Shown here: piece after piece, positions 50,265-62,559 of the stretch
How the letters are laid out: each line of letters begins with the position of its first letter
Position numbering within the stretch: the stretch's first letter is position 1
NCBI GenBank assembly: GCA_000827495.1
Contig: KN817571.1
Span: 1 to 64,000 of the forward strand
Direction: 5' to 3'
Source of the DNA: Hypholoma sublateritium FD-334 SS-4
Lineage: Eukaryota; Basidiomycota; Agaricomycetes; Agaricales; Strophariaceae
DNA length: 64,000 nucleotides
Notes under the pieces: model-generated
The model's input: the letters and a program-made list of their open reading frames with translations, nothing else
Told to the model about the DNA's origin: nothing
Database searches by the model: none
Position numbers and translations under genes: made by a program

Positions 50265-51362
50265 ATGTCGTCCAAACCCAAGACAGAGCCCAAGGCCGCC
50301 ATCCTGAAAGGCCAGGAAGGTATTTATCGCTCAAACGACGCCATCACGCCCGTCTCTTACGTGGCCATTCCCAGCTGAGGACCGGGTGCTGGAATACGTG
50401 AAAAGAGTACCCTATCACGAAAATCATGCGGTATCACGCGGTAACACCGTTGCTCACCCCGCAGATGAACCGCCCCTACGGCGCAGTTGATGTCGCCGCC
50501 AACCTGAAAGGTGCCGTGCCCAAAACCGCGACCCAGAAAATCCTCGTCGCGCTCGCGGAAAAGGGCGAACTCGTGCAGAAAGTTTACGGTACGCCCACGT
50601 TCTGCATCAGTTACCTCGTGGTTGATTATGTCCTCCCTTCGCGGCAGGCAAAACGACCTTCTTCGTGTACAACCAGGCGAAAATAGACTGTCTGCCCCAG
50701 GAAAAGATCGCCGCGCTCAACACCGAGCTCGGCCAGGTGGAAGACGAGAACAAGGAGCTGGCCGCCGAGGGCAAGCGGCTCGCAGGAGGTCCGCAAGATG
50801 CCTAAATGACCCTCGGTGTCCTGAGTGTGCGCATATATTTACTTACTTTGTCGCAGAGCTTGCGAAGATCAAAGCCACGCCCACCGACGACGAGCTCGAC
50901 AATCAGATCGCCGGTGTCAAGGCCTCGGTGTGCCTTTACGTCTTCTCTGCGCTGCGACCCCGTGGAATTGACTGCCTTCGTCTCGTCTTACGCTAGATAT
51001 CGCAAGCGGCGAAAACCCTGGAGCCGCTTCGCTCTGGCGCACCCCCCATCTCCGCTGCGCAGCTCGAGCAGATATATGCGGACTGGAACAAGTGGCGCCC
51101 TGAATGGGTCCGCCGCAGGAAGGTCTTCATGTCGTATGTTCTCGAGAACTCTGGGTGCTGGGTCTGGTGCAGCGTGTCAACTGACCTTCGCTGACCGGGC
51201 AGGTTCTGGCAACTGGCTACCGATTCGCTGCCCCCTCAGGACGCGAGAGACCTGGAAGAAGACCTTGGGATCGAGAAAGACACACCCGAGCATTCTGTTC
51301 TGGAACAAGGGCCTCTCTGCCGCCAAACTCAGGCGAACTCTCTGAAGCGCAAGCGGCCGTGA
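50265..51362 (+). CDS. HOP2: Homologous-pairing protein 2 (TBPIP family)
   Basis: With Mnd1 this meiotic nuclear protein promotes strand invasion by Dmc1/Rad51. ATG at 50265 gives MSSKPKTEPKAAILKGQE, joined by an intron to DRVLEYVKR and then MNRPYGAVDVAANLKGAVPK, the winged-helix domain. Next come LVQKVYG|KTTFFVYNQAK, a coiled coil (EDENKELAAEGKRLAAELAK), and near the end WNKWRPEWVRRRKVFMSFWQ and DLEEDLGIEKDTPEHSVLEQ. The stop TGA is at 51360-51362. All parts of the family are in order. The 5-6 introns are of 50-70 nt. It is likely expressed mainly in meiosis (basidia), by family knowledge. Confidence 0.85.
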
Positions 51363-51919
51363 TCTGTCGGACGATGTGCTCGAATACTGCTTCATGTTCT
51401 TCTTTTTCTGCTGTCTGAAACATCTCTGTGAAATAAAAGCCTTGAAATATCTCCTGGCGTCTTCTGGAAGTGTTCCAAGGCATCGCGACCTCTCGTTTCT
51501 GGCTAGCTCGGAAATTATATCACACCCCCTTGATGTTATTCCTGACAACCACTGGCAGTCTTGACATTCGCGGCCGCCGATCCTGCGTGATGTCATCCGG
51601 ACTTGTGATAGTCTTTCTCCGTTTTCTCCGTCTATTGTTTTCATTTTGATTGCCCTCATTGTACCCCAATCCGCTTGGGAAACGGTACCGCTCAACTTGT
51701 GGGACCTTGCCCCTAAGCTCCCATCTCATAGAAACCAATGCGCGAAACGCAAAGAGCAATCATTTTCGAATGTAGACATGACAGCGTGGAAGACATACCT
51801 GCAATGTGACCCATTTTCACGACGCTTCCAGAAACACGAACCGGCGCTTGAAGTGTACATAAGGGAGGTGTGTCCACCACGCGACAAAAACGCACCCTCG
51901 AAGAAGATCGACGTTAATC
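51363..51919. other. Intergenic, nothing recognised
   Basis: About 560 bp between HOP2 and the secreted-protein gene. Only short overlapping frames are present. It contains the HOP2 trailer and the downstream promoter. Confidence 0.5.
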
Positions 51920-52583
51920 ATGGGTATCATCAGCGTGTACACCGCAATTTGTCTACTTTTTACGGCACATGCTGCGACCGCGCAGACGCCGCCGACCAAT
52001 TTACCTCCACCGACGCCTGGCGTATTCACCGCACAGTCAAGCATCATGATCGCCGGCCCCATCGAGACTGTGTGGAGCGTGCTGCTGGACTTCCCTGCGT
52101 ATCCCGACTGGAACCCGTTCGTCAGGTAGGCAAACGCGCTCTTCTGTGGCATCGCGTATGAACGAACGCTTCTGCAGGTCGCAGGTGGTGGCGAATGCGC
52201 TGTTTGTGCCGCTCCCGGACCAGACGCCGGAGGAGAACCTGCGCCTGATCATCCAGGCGCAGATCCCGCCCCTGCCTACGCCCGTGGACGCGAGCACGCC
52301 GCCGGACCTGCTGACGACGCAGCTCTCGCTGGAAAACATCACGGCGGTGCAGCCCGCGCTGCACCGCGTCGCGTGGCGGGAGATCTTCCTGCCGGCGCCG
52401 CTGCTGAGCGCGGAGCGGTGGCAGGCGCTGAGCGAGGTGGACGGGCAGACGTACTACGAGGCGCGCGAGATATTCGGGGGCCCGGTGGGGTACGTGGTGG
52501 ACGCGCTGTTCGCAGCGGGGCTGCAGGCGGGGTTCGACGCGCAGGCAGGCGCGCTGAAAGACCGGGTGGAGGCGATGGCGTAA
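51920..52583 (+). CDS. Secreted or membrane-lumenal SRPBCC/START-like protein
   Basis: ATG at 51920 opens a likely signal peptide (MGIISVYTAICLLFTAHAAT), followed by a Pro/Thr-rich stretch. The sequence SIMIAGPIETVWSVLLDFPA and YPDWNPFVR is the usual opening of the polyketide-cyclase/SRPBCC fold, which has a cavity for a hydrophobic ligand. An intron (52126-52177, GTAGGC..TGCAG) joins FVR to SQVVANALFVPLPD. The end, REIFGGPVGYVVDALFAAGL, resembles the long C-terminal helix of the fold. About 200 residues, stop at 52581-52583. The ligand is unknown and no metabolic cluster surrounds the gene. Confidence 0.7.
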
Positions 52584-52790
52584 TATAGGCTCTGTAACCA
52601 CATGGCACACCGCGGCAAGAAGCAGTGATGACGGAGTGTGATTGGCTGGCGCGTGCGTGCATAACAGGCGTCAATAGAGGGGATGGATGCCGCCTGTGGC
52701 TCTGCAGGGCTCTGTGCGTCCACCACCCGGCCTTCCATCCCCTGCCGCTATATATTCGCCCCCATCCGCACCCTCCGTTCCCACCGCCAA

Positions 52791-53888
52791 ATGTCTTCCC
52801 AAGCTCCTGTGCGTCCATGTGTCTTGGCCGTCCACCCATGCTCATTTTCGCACTGCACAGATCCGCAGGAAGCTGGTCATCGTTGGCGACGGCATGTACA
52901 CCCCGCTGTGCCAGCGAGCTCGATGGCTAAGCTTTCCTCGCTCAAACAGGTGCCTGCGGCAAGACCTCCCTTCTCTGCTCTTTTGCCCTCGGAGAGTTCC
53001 CCAAGGAATACGTGCGTCCGTTTTTTCAAGCCGTCCAGCCTGTTCTGACGACTCGGTCGATGTCTCCAGCAACCAAGTGCGTCAAATATGCGCTATGCCG
53101 CAGTCTGCCACCGTGTTGATGTGTTCCGCCCCTTCTGTAGCTGTATTTGACAATTATGTCGCGGAGATCAGGCTCGACGAGAAGCCCGTCCAATTAGCGC
53201 TGTGGGATACCGCGTATGTCACTCTTTTTCATGCCCGCGGCGTTTCTCTCGCTGCCTCGCTGACACCGCTTCTTCCCTCTCTCGGCTGTGCCAGTGGCCA
53301 GGAGGAGTACGAGGTACAGCCTGATTATTATCTCAATCCGCAGCGCCTCACGTAACGATAACCGCTAGCGCCTCCGCCCCATGTCCTATTCCAAATCTCA
53401 CGTAATCCTCATTGCCTTCGCCATCGACACCCCGGATTCGCTGGAGAACGTAACATCAAAGGTATGTTTAGCCCGTCTTCCTGTGTTCTGGGCTGATCTC
53501 GCGCGCCCAGTGGATCGAAGAAGTTCGCAGCATCTGTGGACCCACCATCCCCGTCATTCTCGTCGGCTGCAAGGCCGACTTGCGGCCCGCGGACGACGGC
53601 GCAGCATCCGCAGACGCCCCCCGAAAATACGTGACCCGGGAACAAGGTGAAAGGGTCGCTAACATCATCGGCGCCCGCGCGTACAAGGAGTGCTCCGCGC
53701 TGAAGATCGAGGGCGTCGACGAGGTCTTCGAGACCGCGACGCGCGCGAGCATGCTCATGCGCGACGGCGCGCCGACGCACGGGCTGAACGCCGACTCGTC
53801 AAAACACCACAGGCGGCGGAGTAGCGGCCGCACGACCGTCCAGGAGCGCGACGACAACAAAACGTGGGGGTGCTGCCTCGTCTCCTGA
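52791..53888 (+). CDS. rho2: Rho2-type small GTPase
   Basis: Known role of the family: membrane-bound switch for wall synthesis and polarity. MSSQAP|IRRKLVIVGDG, then a GC-AG intron (52892-52949, GCATGT..AACAG), gives GDGACGKTSLLCSFALGEF, the P-loop. Switch I appears as VFDNYVAEIRLDEKPVQLAL near 53148, but the link from EFPKEYV across 53011-53147 does not splice cleanly. DTA|GQEEYERLRPMSYSKSH covers switch II, VILVGCKADLR the NKxD-like motif (here CKAD) and CSALKIEGVDEVFE the SAK-like motif. The C-terminus WGCCLVS has a CAAX box (CLVS, farnesyl type) with an adjacent Cys for palmitoylation, as in Rho2. About 200 residues; stop at 53886-53888. Either a mini-exon or a 1-bp sequence error may explain the switch I problem. 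Confidence 0.75.
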
Positions 53889-56330
53889 GGCCGGGCGGCT
53901 GATTGCGATCTGCTTCCCGCCCGTTCTGTACATGACATGTCCCCGCATAGCTCCCCCTGCCTGCCTTCGAATATCCCATCGGACTCACAATACGGACGAG
54001 CCCGCCTATGTATATATGTATGCCCCGCACGCCACCATCCCTCATCGCCCCGCATCTACTGCTACCACCCCCCCATATCTTGGTTCGTGCATATTTAAAT
54101 AACCCCCGCAAGATATGACATAGAGTCGACACGCGTAGTCCCCCCCCCACCCAAGCATCTTGTTGTTTGTAATTGCTCTCTTGTTATCGTCGCCTATTCG
54201 CGCCCGCGCGTTCGCCCCCCTTCCTTTCCTGCGCGCGCCGCAGCTCGAGCCCGCATCGGCCCCCGCAGACACATCGCTATTCCGCGGCTGACAGGGGGAA
54301 TGACGCGCGCTGACATGACATCATGTGATGGTTCCGTGCCGACCGGCGTCTGCGGCTCGTCGACATCGCGCTGCTGCCTGGATCATCAGCGCGCCGGGCC
54401 GGAAGCGCGCGAGGGTTCTCCCGCGATCGTGCCACGCAGCCAGCGCTGCGTTCTCGTTTCTAGTTCTATTTCCCAATCAGCCTTCCCTCGCGCGTCTGCC
54501 TGCCTGCCTACCTTCTGGTGCTGAAGGCGCTGCGGGTCGGATGGCGGCGCCGCGCAGGCGTGGGGTGGCTGATTCGATGCGTGGCTCTACTTATAGTGCG
54601 GTGCGGTGGCGTCCCCGGCTCACGCGCAGCTCGGACGCGGCCGACGGGCGCTAATACAATACCGTATATACTTAATCGAGCGTCAATGGATGTGGAAGGG
54701 GTGACCCGGCACGGCGGCCGTACACCGAACAGGCCGCCTTGATCCCCGCTGTGCTTCGCAGTCCGCACGCGGTGCCCACATCGCTGGATATGTCGTGCTC
54801 GCGCTCTGGCGCGCGGGTGTACCCGCCTGAATGGCCCACTTAACTGCACGCCGTGATCTGCAGCTCAGAGACTCGATGGGGAATTAATATATGTATGAGC
54901 ACGCCGGGCTCGGAGATGGGTCCCGCTTTCCTGGCGCTGCTTCAGTGCACATATGGGCGTCATGCAGCCTGCCTGCTTATCGGGGCTGCGCGCGGGCCGT
55001 CTGGGCCTGCTAAGATCCTACGCGCAGCCGATCGTCCTGCGAGAGGTGAAATAGCTCTTATGTCGCGCTGCGCTGCGCACACCCCTAAGTGCGAGAAAGA
55101 GTGCTCCAAGTTGGATTGCAGTGCGCTGGTGCCGTGCTTCCATTTATTGCAGCGCTTTTGGTGGACCTTTCGGGAACATGTCTGAGACTGTGCGACGGCG
55201 CTCTAGATTCTACCAGCGGAAAGCAGCGGGAGTCTGCGAAATACTGTCTAGGGCGAACTAGCAAGGGGACAAGATCGTAGGACATGAGGCTGCCGCCTGG
55301 TTCCCTGAGGCTTTATAATTACCTATATGCATACCCTGTTTTCTGGATTTTATGTACATTTCTAGCCGTTCGCACTTTGAATTATCGCCAATGCATGATT
55401 TGCAATGCTAATTTACTCCCCGACCCAAGCGTATTATTTTCATAGCTTCTACTATCTGTTGTACATTTTTTGGCCCTCCCCGTTCTTGAACTCCATGACG
55501 CTCTCGCTGCCTTTAAATTGGGAGTTGTGCAGCGGTCGCTCCGCATTAATTTCACTGATCAACACCGCCCGCCCGGCCACGCTCACCAGCTGCCCACTTC
55601 AGCCAATGTCCACATGTCCACAATATTGAATAGTCATTCATCGTTCAGTCTATTCGCGAAGTCCCATCCATTCATTTGATGGTCTGCCCTCTTGCCCTTC
55701 GTGGCTTCGGCCACATCCGAGTCTACGTTCTATACATAGCCTATCACCCCGCGAAAAGTTATGCTATATTCGGATCAGCTGAATATCAGTCTTCCGCCCA
55801 CCTTGCGTCCTCCGGTGGTCAACGCGCCGTGCCAGTAGTGGGCTGGATTCGGGTGTATAATACCGCACGGGTGATGGGGAAGACCGAAAGGTGCTGTATA
55901 CTCTTACACGTTCTTTCTTCGCCTTGACAGGGCTTTCTTCATCGCCTTGAGAGGATAGGGCGCCCACAAAGAGTCCTTGAAAGAGACCGGCGACTGGATA
56001 TCAATAATTACACCGTACTTTTGGCGATCCCGGCATGATAGTTCATCACTAGCTTAAGTTGATTGTCTACCTGATCACGATTACGAGAGGCACACGGCCA
56101 CTCTTTCTTCCATTGACCAGGCATCAAAGCCGCCGCTGTTAGACGAACATGAAAGGAGTGGCCGTTCTCACCAACGCGGTCAGTGGCATGCCTCCCACCT
56201 CACATAAAGGGCGTGAGCGACGACATCGAGCCACATACCTGCTTTCCTCGCTACCATAGACGCGATACCCCACCGCCAATACCCCGATTCATATACGTTC
56301 TTTCCAACTTTCACTCCACGATGTTTCCGT
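53889..56330. other. Long gene-poor interval
   Basis: About 2.4 kb. The first kilobase is GC-rich with many overlapping, domain-free frames; runs such as CCCCCCCCC occur near 54140. The second part (55300-56330) is more AT-rich. I found no domain, no tRNA and no convincing splice structure. Confidence 0.5.
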
Positions 56331-57501
56331 TACCTTTGATTCCCACTGTTCCTGATGACCTCGCAAAGATGAAGTACGTTGTGCGTTATCAGGGCGGCGC
56401 AGTAAACAGGACTAACCATTTGCGACGTATCAGCGCCAGGCGCGCTCTACCGCAACAAAATTCCTTTATGAAGGTGCAGGCATTGTAATCTCCGCACGCG
56501 AACAACGGGCTTACCTACACGCAGAATGCCTTGATACGCGCCCTGAATGGGATTTACGAATACGCTCCGAGAGCGAGCCCGGCCCAGCCAGCCTTCGGCG
56601 CGTTCATGGAGTACATCGAAATCGTGTGCGACATGACCGCCTTGCACATCCAAGGTGTGTCCTTAGCACATTGCCACTCGGATGTAAATGATCATGAACA
56701 TTCACATACCTTAGGCGATGAAATCTTTTCCAATTCTCTGTCCAGCCACTGCAAGGCGTATCAGGGCCCGAGCAAGCGACACTCGTCCATGGCGCAGAAT
56801 GAGTTGAGCTCGTTCCGTAGACTGGCGTGCGACTGGAAGAAGGTCAGGCTTGTCGTGAAAAATAACTTCGGGTTGTTGAAGTGCTGATACACGGGACCGT
56901 AGAACGGTGGCAAATCGTACCAAGCCAGCCAGATTCACAGCGCCTTGAATGGCATGGAAGGCGTGTTAATTGAAGTACTCCATAAGCAGGTGCGAATACC
57001 AGCAGATAGTCAGAGCGCTGCGAGAACATATCTAACTAGAATGGTGTCGCCTAGGTTCCGAAGTTCACCGAAGCTGCTGTCCCGGCGTCCATTTCGGACG
57101 AGCAGATGCTCGGGCTGATTACAGGTTGGTACTTCCGACCGAGTTTTCTTATCAGACCGAGACTGAAAGCACGGCAGACAACATGGTCTGGTTGACCTCC
57201 AACAGCGAGATTTGTATCCTTCTTCCGTGAGCGATTCCCGTATATTTTCGTTGAAGTCCAGAAATTCATGCTTTGGCATAGGTTTTGTATGGCCCATCAC
57301 GATGTTAGAATGTCCAAGTATTGGCCCCCTGTGAACCTAGATGCGATCCAGGCAATGCCAGAGCTAGTCGAGCAGAACAAATCGTGAGTGTATCTGCTGC
57401 TCTTTGAAAGCTTCCATTCAATTGTGCCTGTGCAACGCAGCTTATGGAAATTCAGTCCCTTCGATCCTATCTCGAGGCGCGGACAAAAGCCTGTCTTCTG
57501 A
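56331..57501 (+). CDS. Hemerythrin-like domain protein with altered metal ligands
   Basis: Several exons match the fungal hemerythrin-like family when joined: NALIRALNGIYEYAPRAS (56523-56580), MTALHIQ|GDEIFSNSLSSH across an intron at about 56656-56713, ALNGMEGVLIEVLHKQ|VPKFTE across an intron at about 56991-57053, KYWPPVNLDAIQAMPELVEQ (57319-57380), and NKS|LWKFSPFDP across an intron at 57385-57450, with TGA at 57499-57501. The family's HHxxE iron-binding motif is replaced by LHIQGDE, so one His is lost. The N-terminal exon (MFPLPLIPTVPDDLAK) and the region 56760-56930 could not be joined in frame. It may be a diverged gene with weak splice sites or one that is starting to decay. Function: oxygen or iron binding in relatives; unknown here. 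Confidence 0.5.
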
Positions 57502-57628
57502 TCTCGCCTGGATAATGTGCGCGAATGTTCTAGAATATTATATGCGCGCCGGTGAGTTGCGTGTGGATATCGATACAGAGATAATAGTATACATCAAACC
57601 TATGTGTTTCCCGTGATATATAACGTCG

Positions 57629-58337
57629 CTACTCCTTCAACTCCCAACTCACGCCACAGCCGCATCCACTCCCTTTAGCCTGGGGATTATGTGCAATCTG
57701 GAAACTACTTCCTATGAGTTCCGTAGCAAAGTCGACGGTCGAGCCGTTTAGCAGGGCCAGCGATACTGCGTCGACGAGGATATTGGAAGGTTTGATACTC
57801 GGATGACTAAACAGACTAAAATTACAATAAGGTAAAATATTTCGCTTCTACGATGGCTAAGGACTTACTAGTCATCTGGTGCGCGACTTCTGGCCAACTC
57901 CATCTTGTATTGGTAGCCGTGACATCCACCTGACTCGACCGCTACCCGCAGCCCAACGTCCGCATTCTTCTCCCGCCCGGCGATTTTCATCAATTGCTTG
58001 AATAGTGTCAGGGGCAGCGGGGAAAATGCTAAGGGTATAGACTCACCTCAGCCGCACGATCTGTGATTTCCAGTTTGACCTGCTCTGGTGGGAGTAATTC
58101 CACATCAAGCTCCTCTTTTTCGATATCTGCCTGCGATGGCGTGAAGAGAACGACAGTCGGTTGGGTTGGCAGGGACGAGGCTAGTGCTGCTCTTCGTGGT
58201 AAAGTGGTCGACAGGTTTCTTCGAAAAACATAAGATGCCTGTAGGGTGGGTCGACTTGTCGGGCATGCCCGCGATGCTGGGGTATTTCTAAGCGCCAGAC
58301 GACTGATGGCCTTGGACAGTCTGAGAGATTGCGACAT
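57629..58337 (-). CDS. ISA2: Iron-sulfur assembly protein 2 (A-type, mitochondrial)
   Basis: ATG at 58337 opens a basic, Ser/Arg-rich presequence (MSQSLRLSKAISRLALRN) typical for import into mitochondria. The mature part has VKLEITDRAAE|QLMKIA, then VGLRVAVESGGCHGYQYKME with the first conserved Cys, and the C-terminal SGCGC pair followed by GVSWELKE (57629-57660). This is the three-Cys arrangement of the HesB/IscA family. Known role: late step of 4Fe-4S cluster assembly with Isa1 and Iba57, needed by aconitase and lipoate synthase. Three exons, introns of about 50-60 nt; length about 190 residues, normal for fungi. Confidence 0.85.
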
Positions 58338-59542
58338 TTTCCAGTACGGTAGTGTCTCTAGTATAGTATTATGATACGCGTACGTTGGCTATGAAGTAAT
58401 GCGGAAGTGCGTGAAGAGGAACAGGGAAATGGTGGTGACGGGCTGCAGATGACCTGAGTCGAGACGGCAGCGGGCGGGCCCTCCGGATTCCGCTCAACCA
58501 CGGTCACGTGTCATGGTTGGAAGCGCGACTCAGCGACTCACCTTCGTTTTGCCTTCGTTGCTTGTTCGTTGCTCCTTCAACCAAATTTCGATGCCATTAA
58601 TCCACGCAGCTATTCAAACTGGAGCGCAGGCACTCAATATAAGGAGGAATTTAGACCCCCTTGGCCTCCAAAATACATGGATTGGGTATCATCTCTCGTT
58701 CAGTACCGAGGAGACTAAATTCACTTGACAGCAATTTTATGACATGCTAGTTGCATGCAGTGCCTAGCAGACGAGGGCCTCGCTCGTCTCTCTCCAGCTT
58801 GTATTCTTCGATACAAAAACTCATAACAGAACGCGTCTCACATTTTAGCGAATCTACTGGTAGACAGGAGCCCGAGGGCTCTCCAGCAACGCAGAGTATA
58901 CTACTATACTTCACGACTCTTATCAATCGTGGTACGAAGGGTACGTGTAAATACAGCAGCTTCAGTGGAAGATGTCCTCGAACTGATCACTATATAACTG
59001 TTTTCCGTCTACAAGCAGATCCCAACCTCAAATAAGTCGGCTCGATGGGGTTGCACAACTTAAAGCAACGAGTTGTCCCCCCGCCTTGTCATGCGAGCTC
59101 TCAGCCAAATCCATACCGAAGAAATGCACCAAGTAGGGCACCAAAGTCGAGATTTTTCTTTTTCCGCACGGATGGTACAACAAACAAAAACGTTCCCGTA
59201 GGTGCAATCCTGGTACATCAAATCAGTCAAAAACGCCTGTAACACTCATTTCGCGATTGATTAATTTTGATCCCCCCCATCTTGTTACAAGCACTTAGAA
59301 CACAACTTGACACGCTTTTAGTTCTGCCGCTTCGTCTTCTTCAAATGTTTTGTTCAGGCCGGAGACTCACTGTTATAATTGGCCGCGTGGATGGGTCCGA
59401 TGGAAGAAACGTCCAAATGACACACTTTCTCACTATAGCCAAACTCGTCTGTATTAAAGACCTGCCACCGATTACCCTTTTGGAGCCGCCCGGAGAACCA
59501 CTTTAATGGCCGTATATTATCGGGCACTGGATGATGGTATTC
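58338..59542. other. Intergenic, nothing recognised
   Basis: About 1.2 kb; includes the ISA2 promoter at its left. Plus-strand frames such as 58751-59035 lack domain, intron or context support. Confidence 0.5.
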
Positions 59543-60187
59543 TCAAGCATCTGTCATGGCACGACGATTAACAACCTGAGGTAGATTCATCGGCTTTTGA
59601 GTGTCAGCTTCGACAAAATCGAGCCTTTCAGAAACAGTCTGCACCGTCGCATGTCGGGAGATCGGTGAAACATCGTACATACCATCCTATCCTGGAATCC
59701 TTCAATGCCGCTTGACACTATCCGTCCGGAGGACGTGCTACACCTTCTGCTCTGCTCTAAAATCTGTCTAACCTCATATTCTTCTCGGCTGGAAGACGGC
59801 GAAAACTGATTTTGATCTTCTAGCCTATTCTGTATTTCTGCTGCAAAGCCATCTTCTTCATTGCTTTGCTCCTGGTCAATCCCCGAACGAATACGTGTGG
59901 CTATCGTTCGAGCGTTTTCTCGGCCAAACCTTCTGATACCTCGGAGGATATCCCAAGACTCTGGTAGTACGTCAAATGCATTACTGTCATTTCATATGTC
60001 AGTCATTGATGTCCCCCGCCTTCGCTGAAGGCATCCTTGCTACCTATGTCATGGACATCAAAGCGCAATGAGAAGAACAGCTAAATAGAGCTGCAAGACA
60101 CCGTAATCAAATTTTCCATACGCACCTTGTTTTCCCCTCTGATATCACCGCTTTGAGGTCCTCTTCAGTGGTAAGCGGGAACACCAT
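59543..60187 (-). CDS. Unrecognised spliced gene, 3' part firm
   Basis: A minus-strand exon at 59683-59983 is open for 100 codons without a starting ATG (FDVLPESWDILRGIRRFGRE at its beginning, then an acidic/Gln-rich part). It ends at GTATGT and joins in phase to 59543-59638 (TVSERLDFVEADTQKPMNLP..) which stops at 59543-59545. An upstream ATG at 60187 (MVFPLTTEEDLKAVISEGKT) with a good donor (GTGCGT at 60125) is probably exon 1, but the exon or exons between 60125 and 59983 could not be joined in frame. I recognise no family. The in-phase junction and stop-free length speak for a real gene or a recently broken one. Confidence 0.45.
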
Positions 60188-62559
60188 GCTACTTATGGCT
60201 TATCACAGAATTCCTAGTACCGCCCGTGTCACTAACTTCTTCTGTCGTTGAATTTTCCGGATCTCACGCCCTCTATCGTCTTCTCTTGCAGTTGTTTCAC
60301 TATGTTCGAAAAGTCAACACAACATGTATGCTTAGGCCCACCCCACCGCATTCCGAACTAACTTTGAATGTTTAGTTTACGGGAGACACACGAAATTGAT
60401 ATGGATCTACCATATCGTTCAATTTCACCGTCTGGTCTACGACAACCTGGGTATAAACCAGCACTCAGAGTCGTCTACCCAGAACATGGAACCCGGAGAG
60501 AAGGGGAAAAATGCCCAAACTTATCATTGAGAATGATCGGCATGACGGCGTTGATGACGTCCTCGAACCAGCGATTCGTGTGAGCACCAGCGATGTCGCC
60601 CGCACTAGTGGCTAAATTCCAGAACCTGAAAAGCACCAAGGCCCTAACAAGCAAAAACCTTGGAGGTACACAACGAACAACATATGGGCTGTTCACGTCG
60701 CCTTAGTATTTCCTGCAACCTTGTCGTAAAATTTCCTCCATATTCTTAGCTACCGTACTTCGTCCATCCAATAGAACTCGCATTGGAAATGGTACAGACC
60801 CTCGCGTTTGAATCAACGTAGAAGCTCACGACGGTGATAGAAGAATGTACAGACTGTAGGGGAGGCATCAGCGGCCGGAGTCCCGGAGTCCGGCATGCCT
60901 GAAGCGGAACCTGCTTTTGGCAATGATGGCACCACACAATTAGCGCTCGCGGCAAGTTGGTCAGGGTCGCTCCATTTATTTGCCTCTGCCGTAATTTGTC
61001 TCTGCCGTAAGAACATCGATGATTTTGCTAGCCACGCTTTCCCACTGTAAGTTGGAACTTCTGCATACTCCGCAGACACTGACAGAAGGCGGGTATCCGT
61101 TGAGTGTGGCTAAATCGTGGCAAGTTCATTCTAGTAAGCCCTGGCCGGCGCGGTCACTTGAAGTCTACTCTAAATGAGTGGTAATTGATTACCTACATAA
61201 TCTGAATATCTCATTGAGCTTTACACAGACTCACCTGCGCTCTGAGTTATATCAGTGCGTGTATACCGCTCCCACTGCCTCGCAATCAAGCAGTTCTAAT
61301 CTTCCCTTGCGTTCAAAGTCAACGCATATAAGGACCCCTCACTTTTGTCCCTCCGCGCTGAAACACCCAGGAATAATCCTTAGGTCCAGATTCCTATTAT
61401 TTTTGAGAATTGTGATCGGACTCCACGAAATTAATTTAGGCTCTTGGGTTTGAGTGAGCGGCATAAACTAACGGGTCTCATAATCGCGCCTTGAACGCGC
61501 ATGCGTTTTTTAACGGCGCAGTACCTCAATATCAATACCAGCCAACCGGGTTAGGTTCGCAACTTTTTTAGTCCACCAATCAGGTCTCGCTCGCATGAGA
61601 CAGATTGTACGCTTGAGATCGTTTTGATCAGTGGTCCTTCCGTGGCACGCAGCTATCTGGTGATTGATAGGCGAATGCGTGCCAGTAAACTGTGATTCGC
61701 AGCTGCTTGAGTGGGCACAATCATCCTTCCTCGTCTGCATTTCTTTAGTGTCTGATTGAATTTCATTCTTAGGCATCCATGGTGGATGCGCAACAGGTAT
61801 TACATCCTGCGCCACTTGAAGATTTAATCTTTGGTCATGAAGAAAGACCTCCCTCTCTCATGAAATGATTGAAGGCTTAATTTGCCTCGGCGAAGTAGCT
61901 GGCCTTCACTCACAGTTGAACCTCTGTATGTGCGAATTAGAAGTCTTCATACTTGATTTAGCGTCCATAATACTTACGTCCGAGCACTTCTACGTGATCC
62001 TGTCATGCAGTGGAATCCACTAGATAATAATTCGCGATAGGAATAGTCCCGATCCGAAGTCAGCCTGGTATATGACGGATATCTAATTAAGGGTGCTAGT
62101 ATCAGGCCAGCGGTGAATCACGACAATCAGGAAGTGGTGCGCTTTTGTTCCACGCCAATTACTTGCCTTGTCCAGCTATCCTAGGTCATTTATATCGTAG
62201 CAGCTATACACTAGTACTGGCAACTTTTCAATTTCGAAGGAGGGAATATAGAAGTATAATATAAAATATACTTCCCAGGGCCAGATACTTTGCAATTAAC
62301 AGAGTATAGATACCACATGTCAGGAAGCCCTTCTGAAAAAATTGTATTTTGTTTTTGAGCAAGAAAGAAAGTCAAACTTCTCGGAGGAACTTGATCTTGA
62401 CTTGATCTTGATCAAACAAAATAAAATGACCGTGGGAAGAGCGGCAATCCCGTCGGAATTAATACCGTCACCTTGAACCTTGTCATGTCCGAGTCGAACA
62501 TCCGAGCCTAGGACCCCCTTGTCAATCCAAAAGCGCGTCTTCCTCTAAACTCATTGGCA
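60188..62559. other. Interval with short unassigned frames
   Basis: Minus-strand frames at 60475-60696 (WNLATSAGDIAGAHTNRWFE), 60813-61079 and 61510-61815 have normal protein-like composition and might be exons of one or two small genes, but I could not connect them or recognise any domain. The stretch 61816-62559 is AT-rich and looks non-coding. Confidence 0.4.

Noticed and set aside
52122..52845. Long Arg-rich minus-strand frames opposite the SRPBCC gene
   Set aside because: Antisense shadows of a GC-rich coding region; the plus strand has signal peptide, domain start and a clean intron.
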